Position numbers and translations under genes: made by a program. From JAKFDK01 sp036676195 (GTDB lineage: Bacteria > Bacillota > Sulfobacillia > Symbiobacteriales > ZC4RG38): a DNA stretch of 13,230 bases. The stretch covers positions 1 through 13,230 of the forward strand of contig JAKFDK010000050.1 of NCBI GenBank assembly GCA_036676195.1. Reading direction: 5' to 3'. The stretch's first letter is position 1. Every line of letters starts with the position of its first letter. This document shows positions 7,242 to 13,230 of the stretch, piece by piece. The notes under the pieces are model-generated. The model was given only the letters and a program-made list of their open reading frames with translations. It was not told the DNA's origin and did no database searches.

Positions 7242-9632
7242 TTAATCCCCGGCGCCAACGGGCAGCATCTTGGTTGGCGGGTCGACCTTGGTGGGTGCCG
7301 GGAAGGTAAACTGCGGCAGCTTCTTGGGGCCAACGCGGCCGGGACGGCCGAGTTCCTTGTCTTCCAGAGCCTTGACAATCTTGTCCGGGGAGAGGGGCAG
7401 CTCGTCGATCCGCACCCCGACGGCATCGTAAATGGCGTTGGCCATGGCGGGCATGACGGGCAACAGGGGGCCCTGGCCGACTTCCTTGGCGCCGTGCGGG
7501 CCTTCGGGGTCGATGGTCTCGACCAGAATGGTTTCCACCGCGGGCATGTCCAGAGAGGTCAGGGTCTTGTACTCCAGTAGCGACGGGACCTTGTGCAGGT
7601 GGCCCTTGAAGACCTGGCCCTCCATCAGGGCCTCGCTCAGACCCATGTACACGCCGCCTTCCACCTGACCCAGCACCAGGGTGGGGTTGATGGAACGGCC
7701 GATGTCGTGAGCGATCCAGATTTTGTCAATATTGACTGCGCCGGTGTCCGGGTCGACATCGGTCTCAATGACGCAGGCGCTGTAGGAGTAAGCCGGGGAG
7801 GGACCCACACCTGAGCCCTTGAACGGGCCGGCAATCTCGGGCGGCCGGTAGCTGCCGGTGGCCACTACGGTACCCAGCGTGGCCTCGGCCCACTGGCAGG
7901 CTTCGGTGAAGGTCATGCCCTTCTCAGGGTTGTCCTTTACGTATACCCGCCCGTGCCGGAACTCGAGCTGCTCGGGCTGCGCATCCAGCTTGGGTGCCGC
8001 TGCCTGGGCGATTTTGGCGCGCAGGTTCTTGGCGGCCCGCAGGGCGGCGTTGCCGCTCATGAAGGTGACGCGGCTGCTGTAGGAGCCCAGGTCCACCGGT
8101 GTCACCGCCGTGTCGGCAGCGATCAGGATGATGTCGTTATGCTGCAGGCCGAGGGTTTCCGCTACCAGGGTGACATGAATGGTGTGCGAGCCCTGGCCGA
8201 TTTCGGTGGCGCCAATGTACAGGGTCACGCCGCCGCCGCGGTCAGCCTTCATCACGGCCTGGGAGTGGTCCATGTTGTTCCAGTACAGCGGCAGGCCGGC
8301 GCCCGACATGTAAGCGCTGACCGCCAGGCCAATGCCCCGGCCATGGGGAAGCTTGCCGTGCTTTTCCCGGTAACCGGAAGCTTCGACCACCTTCTCGAGG
8401 CATTCCTTGAGGCCGCAGGAGGTGATGCGCAGGTGGTTGACCGTCATGGAGAAGGGATCGACCAGATTCTTCAGGCGGATGTCCACCGGGCTCATGCCCA
8501 GTTCCTCGGCCGCCTTGTCCAGGTGCAGTTCCAGGGCAAAGCGGGGCTGGGGCGTGCCGTGGCCGCGCTTGGGGCCGCACGGCGGCTTGTTGGTGTACAT
8601 GCGCAGGCCCTCGAACCGGTAGGCCGGGATCTTGTAGGTGGTGGTCTGCAGGGCGCCGGTGTAGTAGGTGGAAGCCAGGCCGTACGAAGCGTGGGCACCG
8701 CCGTCCAGGTGGTTCTTCCAGTGCTGAGCGGTAATGGTGCCGTCTTTCTTGAAGCCGGTCTTCACCCACATGAGGACGGGATGGCGCCCGCGGTGGGTAT
8801 AGAAGACTTCTTCGCGGGTCAGGGTGATCTTCACCGGCAGGCCGGTGACCAGGGCGAGCTTGCCGGCCACAATTTCGTGGGGGAAGGGGTCACACTTGCC
8901 GCCAAAGCCGCCGCCCACAGGCTGCGCCACCACCCGGACATGACCGGCGGGCAACTGCAGCACCTTGGCCAGGGCCTTGTGCACATAATGGGGGTTCTGG
9001 GCGCTGGAGTACAGCGTCAGCCGGTCTGTCCCTTCGGGCACGGCTGTGCAGGAGTGCTCCTCCATGGGCATGTGGGTGTTGCCTTCGTAGAAGACCAGGT
9101 CTTCCCGGACATAATCGGCGGCGGCCATCCCGCCATCCACATCGCCGAATTCCAGGCCGACGGCCTTGTGCACGTTGCCCTTGCGGGTATGGTCGTGGAT
9201 GAACTTCTCCGTGCCGGCCAGCGCCTCGTCGATGGTCATATAGGCCGGCAATTCCTCGTACTCCACCTTGACCAGCTTCAGGGCTGCAGAGGCGGTGGCT
9301 TCGTCCACGGCGGCTACGCCGACCACGGGGTCGCCCACGTAGCGCACCTTGTCCTGGGCCAGGGCGTGTTCATCTTCAGCATTGGGCATGATGCCGTAGT
9401 TCACGGTCAGGTCCTTGCCGGTGAGCACGGCCTTGACCCCGGGCAGGGCCAGGGCGGCCGAACAGTCGATGCTCTTGATGCGGGCGTGGGGCAGGTGGCT
9501 GCGCAGCAACTTGCCTGCCAGCGCCCCCGGAACGCGCACATCGTCGGCAAACACGGTACGGCCGGTGACCTTGGCCAGGGCGTCAATGCGGGGCAGATCC
9601 TTGCCTAAGACGTCGAACTCTTTCTCGCTCAT
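7242..9632 (-). CDS. hcrA: 4-hydroxybenzoyl-CoA reductase-type molybdopterin subunit (alpha)
   Basis: This 796-residue catalytic subunit belongs to the xanthine-oxidase family and has the usual full length. The N-terminal hammerhead domain (about 10-130) begins with RIDALAKVTGRTVFADD. Molybdopterin-cytosine-dinucleotide binding is shown by QPVGGGFGGK at 237-246, GPKRGHGTPQPR at 353-364, GATEIGQGSH at 474-483, and the C-terminal GPHGAKEVGQG at 711-721, where E717 is the expected active-site glutamate. RGHGTPQ, rather than the RGFGGPQ of xanthine dehydrogenases, fits the 4-hydroxybenzoyl-CoA reductase branch. The predicted reaction is reductive removal of the para-hydroxyl of 4-hydroxybenzoyl-CoA to give benzoyl-CoA and water in the cytoplasm. 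The ATG follows the small-subunit stop by three bases, with its AAGGGGG ribosome site inside that gene's end. Another hydroxyaryl-CoA or N-heterocycle substrate cannot be excluded from this chain alone. Confidence 0.88.
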   Translation of the reverse strand: MSEKEFDVLGKDLPRIDALAKVTGRTVFADDVRVPGALAGKLLRSHLPHARIKSIDCSAALALPGVKAVLTGKDLTVNYGIMPNAEDEHALAQDKVRYVGDPVVGVAAVDEATASAALKLVKVEYEELPAYMTIDEALAGTEKFIHDHTRKGNVHKAVGLEFGDVDGGMAAADYVREDLVFYEGNTHMPMEEHSCTAVPEGTDRLTLYSSAQNPHYVHKALAKVLQLPAGHVRVVAQPVGGGFGGKCDPFPHEIVAGKLALVTGLPVKITLTREEVFYTHRGRHPVLMWVKTGFKKDGTITAQHWKNHLDGGAHASYGLASTYYTGALQTTTYKIPAYRFEGLRMYTNKPPCGPKRGHGTPQPRFALELHLDKAAEELGMSPVDIRLKNLVDPFSMTVNHLRITSCGLKECLEKVVEASGYREKHGKLPHGRGIGLAVSAYMSGAGLPLYWNNMDHSQAVMKADRGGGVTLYIGATEIGQGSHTIHVTLVAETLGLQHNDIILIAADTAVTPVDLGSYSSRVTFMSGNAALRAAKNLRAKIAQAAAPKLDAQPEQLEFRHGRVYVKDNPEKGMTFTEACQWAEATLGTVVATGSYRPPEIAGPFKGSGVGPSPAYSYSACVIETDVDPDTGAVNIDKIWIAHDIGRSINPTLVLGQVEGGVYMGLSEALMEGQVFKGHLHKVPSLLEYKTLTSLDMPAVETILVETIDPEGPHGAKEVGQGPLLPVMPAMANAIYDAVGVRIDELPLSPDKIVKALEDKELGRPGRVGPKKLPQFTFPAPTKVDPPTKMLPVGAGD

Positions 9633-9635
9633 TGC

Positions 9636-10130
9636 TCAGTCCCCCTTCACCGGCTCGGCCTCGGCGGCCATCCGCTGGCCGGCCGCCTCCACCGCGTCCA
9701 GGATGCGCTGATAACCGGTGCAGCGGCAAAGGTTCCCGGACAGGGCCGTCTTGATTTCGTCCTGGTTCACCAGGGGCTTCTTGTCCAGCAGGGCTTTGGC
9801 CGACATCAGCATGCCCGGCGTGCAGTAGCCGCACTGGGCGGCGCCGCGGGCAGCAAATTCCTGCTGCAGCGGGTGCGGGTTGGTGGTGTTGCCGAGGCCT
9901 TCCACCGTTTCGATCTTGCTGTGCTGGACCTCCACAGGCAGGGTCAGGCAGGACAGCACCGGGTTGCCGTCCACCAGCACGGTACAGGCGCCACATTCGC
10001 CCAACTCGCAGCCGTGCTTGGTGCCAGGCAGGCCCAGATCCTCCCGCAGGACCTCCAGCAGCGTCTTCTGGACCGGCACATACACGTCATGGATCTGGCC
10101 ATTGATGTTCAGATGCAGCAGCACTTTCAT
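9636..10130 (-). CDS. hcrC: 4-hydroxybenzoyl-CoA reductase-type 2Fe-2S subunit (gamma)
   Basis: This 164-residue iron-sulfur subunit carries two 2Fe-2S clusters. The plant-ferredoxin-type site is C41, C46, C49 and C61 (GCELGECGACT, then SC). The second site is C100, C103, C135 and C137 (QCGYCTPGM and LCRCTGY). It relays electrons between the FAD/4Fe-4S subunit and the molybdenum centre. Length and cysteine pattern are standard for the family. The ATG at 10130 is chosen because a GGGAGG site lies eight bases upstream and the protein then begins with the usual beta-strand MKVLLHLNING; the open frame extends 23 codons further with no matching sequence. It is the first enzyme gene of the operon, 96 bases after the regulator on the same strand. 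The small subunit alone does not separate HcrC from other hydroxylase partners; the assignment rests on the FAD subunit next door. Confidence 0.9.
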   Translation of the reverse strand: MKVLLHLNINGQIHDVYVPVQKTLLEVLREDLGLPGTKHGCELGECGACTVLVDGNPVLSCLTLPVEVQHSKIETVEGLGNTTNPHPLQQEFAARGAAQCGYCTPGMLMSAKALLDKKPLVNQDEIKTALSGNLCRCTGYQRILDAVEAAGQRMAAEAEPVKGD

Positions 10131-10170
10131 GGGAAGATCCTCCCTTTCAGTGGGGGCCCCGGTTTGGTCT

Positions 10171-10190
10171 GGCCACCGGCAGCGGTGGCC
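10171..10190 (-). other. Hairpin in the regulator-hcrC gap
   Basis: GGCCACCG (10171-10178) pairs perfectly with CGGTGGCC (10183-10190) around GCAG. No T-run follows on the - strand. The 96-base gap is strongly GC-rich and shows no convincing promoter for the enzyme genes. The hairpin could be a processing or attenuation element on a transcript that begins before the regulator, or a protein-binding dyad. Confidence 0.4.
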
Positions 10191-10226
10191 CCAGGACACC
10201 CCTCCCCCGACTCGTCCCGCCTCCGG

Positions 10227-12101
10227 TCACCCGCTGATGCGGGCAATCTTGGCCACCAGCAGCGCCAGGTGAAGTTGGAATTGGGTTTGGGTGCGGCCCA
10301 GGTTCAGCCCGAGCAAGTCCTCGATCTTACTCAACCGGTACTTGAGTCCACTCAGATGCAAGGAAGCCGCCCGGGCCGTCGCCTGCAGGGAACAGTCGCA
10401 ATGCAGGTACGTTTGCAGGGTAGGCAGCAGTTCGCCGCCTTTCTTGCGGTCGTGGTCCAGGAGTGGCTGCAGCAGGCGGCCGGCCCAGTCCGCCAGTTCT
10501 CGGGCCCCGGTCCCCGTAAAGAGGGCGGCGTACGGGCCGAGGTCGTCCCAGACGAGCACCCCTTCGTGGTGGCTCAGTTCGCCCAGGATCTCCAGCGCCT
10601 GCCTGGCCCGGGTGTACGAAAGGGCGTATTCCCGGGCGCCCATGCACGGGGTCCCGGCTGCCACCGCCGGATTGGCGCCCGGCAGGGCTTCAGCCAGGCT
10701 GCGGCGCAGCGTCTGGGCGGCGACGGCCACGTCCCAGTCGGCCGGGGCCCGGCAGATCGCCACCAGTTCGCCGCCCCGTAGCGCCACGGCCGCCCCCGGA
10801 AGGGCCGCCGCCGCGGCGGTCAGCAAACGGTGCCGCTCTTCCTGGGGTGGGGCCTCATCCGGCCAGCCTAACCGTGCCAGAAGCACCCGGCGGGGCATTT
10901 GCAGGTCCAGGCCGGCGGCGGCCGCCCGCCGAATCATGATTTCTTCGTCCTGGAAGTCGCCGCTGAGCAGGGTATACAGCACATCGGCGACGGTGCGCTG
11001 CTCCACTTCAGCCACTGTGCGCTGTTTCATGAACTCCAGGGCATACACGGTGGCAGCCCGGTCCAGGACAGCCGTTTCCAGGTCGCCGTAGCTGCGCGAC
11101 CGCAGCAGCAGGTATACATACCCCAGCAGGCGACTGCCAGCCACCACGGGGGTGCACAGCCAGGGGGGCTCGCCCGGTAACGGCGCCGGGCGGCGGGGTC
11201 GGGGCTCACCCGCTTCGGGCCGGGGTGGCAGAGGGGCATCAGGCGGGTAGGCCGCCAGCAGGCGGCCGCCTTCGTCTTGCACCGCCACCGGGCGTCCCAG
11301 CAACCGGGCCAGCCGTTCGGTAATTTCCGGCACACCCTTGCCTTCCAGGACCAGATGGGAGAGTTCTTCGTGGACGGCGGCGGTGGTACGCAGCAAGTGG
11401 TTGGCCTGCTCCAGTTCCTGCCCGATCTTACTTTCCTGGTAGTAGGGCAATTCGGCTTGTACCTCATCGCCCCATTCCGACAGGGCCTTGCCGACAAACC
11501 GGCACTCCGGGTCTCCCCTCCCCACGCAGGTCACTTCCCGGTACAGTACCCGGCGACCCATGTAGGCACTGCCGTACCCGCCGGCATAGCCGCAGAGGGT
11601 CCAGCAGACGGGCGCCGAGTGCAGACCGAAGTGAAGCAGGTGTTGTTCGGATTCGTAGGAGTTGGTCCAGACCCCTTCCACGTGAAAGGTGCCGGAAGAC
11701 TTATCCACCTCCGAATGGGTCACCCGCGCCAGGGCAACGCCTTCGAGCGTATGGAGGAACGGTGCGGCCCAGAACCACTCCTGCTCACTGGGAAAATGAT
11801 CCTTCAGGTCAAGGGCATCATGGTACCCGCAGGACCAGCCGTAACGGGTCAGAAATCCCCGGGTGCGGTCCAGGCCCAGGCTGGAAATGAGGTCCTTGCG
11901 CAGGGTGCCCATGGCGGCGGTATTGACCACCAGCACGCGCTTGCTGTTCAGGAAGAGACGTCCCTGTTCAGGTTCAGGGCGCAACATGGTCATCAAATCG
12001 AGCTGCTTGGCCTTCAGGGCCCCTGCCCCCTTTCCTGTGGCCGGACTAACCAGTCCCCCGGACATCCGTCCGAAACGCTGGATAAGACTAAAATAACACA
12101 C
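10227..12101 (-). CDS. XylR_N-V4R aromatic sensor fused to PucR/CdaR-type regulator
   Basis: Residue numbers are for the longest form (624 residues, GTG at 12101). Residues 33-150 resemble the XylR/DmpR aromatic-activator domain (AAMGTLRKDLISSLG, then RGFLTRYGWSCG). A V4R domain covers about 150-205 with C166, E189, C192 and C200 spaced 23, 3 and 8, as in the zinc site of the phenol sensor MopR. H117 and W145 sit where MopR places its phenol-binding His and Trp. A GAF-like region (238-370), a CdaR GGDEF-like region (385-510) and a PucR helix-turn-helix (557-618, LHLSGLKYRLSKIEDLLG) follow. No AAA+ sigma-54 module is present. It probably activates the enzyme genes downstream on the same strand and perhaps the divergent ligase gene. 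The start is uncertain: GTG 12101, ATG 12065, CTG 12017 (best ribosome site; product would begin MKAKQLDLMTML) and ATG 11993 are all in frame. Confidence 0.88.
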   Translation of the reverse strand: MCYFSLIQRFGRMSGGLVSPATGKGAGALKAKQLDLMTMLRPEPEQGRLFLNSKRVLVVNTAAMGTLRKDLISSLGLDRTRGFLTRYGWSCGYHDALDLKDHFPSEQEWFWAAPFLHTLEGVALARVTHSEVDKSSGTFHVEGVWTNSYESEQHLLHFGLHSAPVCWTLCGYAGGYGSAYMGRRVLYREVTCVGRGDPECRFVGKALSEWGDEVQAELPYYQESKIGQELEQANHLLRTTAAVHEELSHLVLEGKGVPEITERLARLLGRPVAVQDEGGRLLAAYPPDAPLPPRPEAGEPRPRRPAPLPGEPPWLCTPVVAGSRLLGYVYLLLRSRSYGDLETAVLDRAATVYALEFMKQRTVAEVEQRTVADVLYTLLSGDFQDEEIMIRRAAAAGLDLQMPRRVLLARLGWPDEAPPQEERHRLLTAAAAALPGAAVALRGGELVAICRAPADWDVAVAAQTLRRSLAEALPGANPAVAAGTPCMGAREYALSYTRARQALEILGELSHHEGVLVWDDLGPYAALFTGTGARELADWAGRLLQPLLDHDRKKGGELLPTLQTYLHCDCSLQATARAASLHLSGLKYRLSKIEDLLGLNLGRTQTQFQLHLALLVAKIARISG

Positions 12102-12113
12102 CCGGCCTGTAAA
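12085..12113 (-). promoter_or_regulatory. Possible promoter of the regulator gene
   Basis: On the - strand TTTACA (five of six matches to the -35 consensus) is followed after 17 bases by TAGTCT (three of six for -10). If used, transcription starts near 12077, which would rule out the GTG at 12101 and favour a start at 12065 or downstream. The -10 match is weak. Confidence 0.3.
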
Positions 12114-12119
12114 TCCTGC

Positions 12120-12130
12120 ACCTATTAGGT
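12120..12130. promoter_or_regulatory. Palindrome ACCTATTAGGT, possible operator
   Basis: This 11-base perfect dyad (ACCTA, T, TAGGT) lies just upstream of the possible regulator promoter, in the divergent control region. Its position suits a binding site for the regulator itself, but no second copy was seen near the enzyme genes. Confidence 0.35.
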
Positions 12131-12245
12131 CTGAAACAAGGACATTTTGCCGACCGATCAGACGGAATCGTCATTGGACGCACGCACCATCTGGCTCCTT
12201 ATGCACTTATGCCGCCATAATTGAACTGTGCAAATTTCGGTCAAG

Positions 12246-12274
12246 CGTTTTACAAAACGTTGGCCGTAAACGGC
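12246..12274. promoter_or_regulatory. Two adjacent palindromes in the divergent control region
   Basis: CGTTTTACAAAACG (12246-12259) and GCCGTAAACGGC (12263-12274) are neighbouring perfect dyads separated by three bases, about 80-110 bases before the ligase gene. Side-by-side dyads are typical of operator sites. The bound factor is unknown; the PucR-type regulator is the obvious candidate. Confidence 0.4.
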
Positions 12275-12278
12275 AAGA

Positions 12279-12303
12279 CCCGCCCCGGGGCTCCCCAGGC
12301 GGG
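12279..12303 (+). other. GC-rich leader hairpin before the ligase gene
   Basis: CCCGCC (12279-12284) pairs with GGCGGG (12298-12303), and inside it GGGG pairs with CCCC. The same bases also contain the palindrome GCCCCGGGGC (12282-12291), so two folds compete. A GC-rich segment and ATTTTC follow. It could be a leader structure affecting ligase expression; the T-run is too short and late for a confident terminator. Confidence 0.35.
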
Positions 12304-12354
12304 ACCGGGCCGGGCATTTTCGATCACGATTTCGGTCATGAGGAGGGAACCGCC

Positions 12355-13230
12355 ATGGCCACCACCGGCACCCGCCGTCCGCTGCCCGAGGAATGTCTGT
12401 CCCGGGTCGAACTGGCGGAACTGCAGTCCCGGCGGCTGGGCACCCTGGTCGAACTGGCCTGGGAGCGCAGTCCCCTGTACCGCCGCAAATGGGCCGCCGC
12501 CGGAGTCAAGGATCCCCGCGCCATCCGTACCCTGGCAGATCTCACTCAACTGCCCTTCACCACCAGGGCGGAACTGACTGCCGCCCAGGCGGCTGTGCCA
12601 CCGGCAGGCGACTGGACCACCGTATCCATGGACGAGTTTGTAGCCGTCCACCAGACGGCCGGCAACAGCGGGGCACCGCTGCTCTGGTACGACACGGCGG
12701 CGAGCTGGCGCTGGGTGCAGGACTCCTGGGAACACGTCTTCCGCTCAGCCGGAGCCGTGTCTCCCGGTACCAGTGCCCTGTTTGCCTTTGAATTTGCTCC
12801 GGTGTTATGGTTCTGGGCCGGGTTTGAACTGGCGCAGCGCCGGGGGATTCTGACCCTGCCGGGTGGTGCCATGAGCCCGCTGCAACGGGTGGAACTGATT
12901 TTTGAGCTGGGCGTGGACGTGCTGATCACAACCCCGGAGCACGCCCTGACCCTGGCCCAGGTGGCCACCCAGCACGGGTACCATCCGGCCCGCTCCCCGC
13001 TGCGGTCGGTGATTTACACCGGGGGGCCTGACCACGGCCGGGCCATTGAGGCCGCCTGGGGGGCGGAACCGTTCGCTGTCACCTGGCTGACCGAGGCTGG
13101 CGTCACCGGCTATGAGTGTCCCAGCCACCCCGGCGGCGTTCACCTGCTGGAGTCGCATGTCATCTGCGAGGTGATCGACCCGGTCACGGGGGCGGCGGCT
13201 GCTGAGGGCGAACTGGTGGTCACCCCGCTC
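12355..13230 (+). CDS. Phenylacetate-CoA-ligase-like adenylate-forming enzyme, cut by the window end
   Basis: The first 292 codons are present and the frame runs open off the right edge; the family is usually about 430 residues, so roughly the last third is missing. ATG 12355 has an ideal GAGGAGGG site eight bases upstream. PaaK-like features are LVELAWERSPLYRRKW near the N-terminus, LPFTTRAEL at 67-75, TPEHALTLAQVA at 193-204, TGGP at 222-225, TWLTEAG at 243-249 and GELVVTPL at 285-292. The phosphate-binding loop is odd: TAGNSGAP at 101-108 where the family has SSGTTGKP, losing the threonines and the lysine. Family members join ATP, an aromatic acid and CoA into an aryl-CoA. Facing the regulator and reductase genes, it could supply the hydroxyaryl-CoA substrate. 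The altered loop leaves open a different or weakened reaction. Confidence 0.8.
   Translation, partial: MATTGTRRPLPEECLSRVELAELQSRRLGTLVELAWERSPLYRRKWAAAGVKDPRAIRTLADLTQLPFTTRAELTAAQAAVPPAGDWTTVSMDEFVAVHQTAGNSGAPLLWYDTAASWRWVQDSWEHVFRSAGAVSPGTSALFAFEFAPVLWFWAGFELAQRRGILTLPGGAMSPLQRVELIFELGVDVLITTPEHALTLAQVATQHGYHPARSPLRSVIYTGGPDHGRAIEAAWGAEPFAVTWLTEAGVTGYECPSHPGGVHLLESHVICEVIDPVTGAAAAEGELVVTPL

Noticed and set aside
6225..9608. Long open frames on the + strand opposite the reductase genes (6225-7580 and 7953-9608)
   Set aside because: They lie antisense to well-supported enzyme genes, show low-complexity Gly/Gln/His/Val composition and have no recognisable motifs.
6249..10130. Xanthine dehydrogenase or aerobic CO dehydrogenase as the identity of the three-subunit enzyme
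   Set aside because: The four-cysteine loop in the FAD subunit and RGHGTPQ in the large subunit fit 4-hydroxybenzoyl-CoA reductase better. There is no AYRCSFR-type active-site loop of CO dehydrogenase.
12216..12221. CATAAT as a -10 element for the ligase gene
   Set aside because: It matches five of six bases, but no acceptable -35 hexamer lies 16-18 bases upstream.
1..13230. tRNA, rRNA, CRISPR array, insertion sequence or phage genes
   Set aside because: No cloverleaf, repeat-spacer pattern, transposase motif or terminal inverted repeats were seen; the window is almost fully accounted for by the listed genes.

Overview
The window is clearly GC-rich, densely coded bacterial DNA. The mix of genes (an oxygen-sensitive type of molybdenum hydroxylase, a PucR-type regulator, a DUF4342 protein, an NhaC-type antiporter, an HD-GYP protein, G-rich ribosome binding sites and GTG/TTG starts) suggests a high-GC anaerobic member of the Bacillota, perhaps near the Moorella/Desulfotomaculum/Pelotomaculum groups. 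That placement is inference; there is no rRNA or marker gene here.

Left half (1-6201, all + strand): a small unrecognised alpha/beta protein; an 872-residue fusion of a class-III PLP aminotransferase with a complete acyl-ACP-reductase (AAR)-like domain; an NhaC-type Na+/H+ antiporter that lacks the usual N-terminal helices; a two-pass membrane HD-GYP protein (c-di-GMP phosphodiesterase type); and a DUF4342 protein. This half ends in a perfect 17-bp-stem hairpin that serves as a shared terminator with the convergent operon on the other strand.

Right half (6249-12101, - strand, read right to left): a regulator, then the three subunits of a 4-hydroxybenzoyl-CoA-reductase-type enzyme in the order small 2Fe-2S subunit, molybdopterin subunit, FAD subunit. 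The three enzyme genes are tightly packed with overlapping translation signals. The FAD subunit carries the cysteine loop that separates 4-hydroxybenzoyl-CoA reductase from ordinary xanthine dehydrogenases. The regulator has an XylR/DmpR/MopR-type aromatic sensor, including the zinc-site residues and the phenol-binding His and Trp at matching spacing. It is joined to a PucR/CdaR DNA-binding end rather than the usual sigma-54 AAA+ module. Divergent from it, at the right edge (12355 onward, cut by the window end), is a phenylacetate-CoA-ligase-like adenylating enzyme. The 253-bp region between the two holds several short palindromes.

Together, the right half reads as an anaerobic phenolic-compound module: sense a phenol, activate an aromatic acid to its CoA thioester, and reductively remove the para-hydroxyl to give a benzoyl-CoA-type product. 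The most unusual object in the left half is the aminotransferase-AAR fusion. It could turn an acyl thioester into an aldehyde and then a primary amine within one polypeptide. I know of no described pathway for it.
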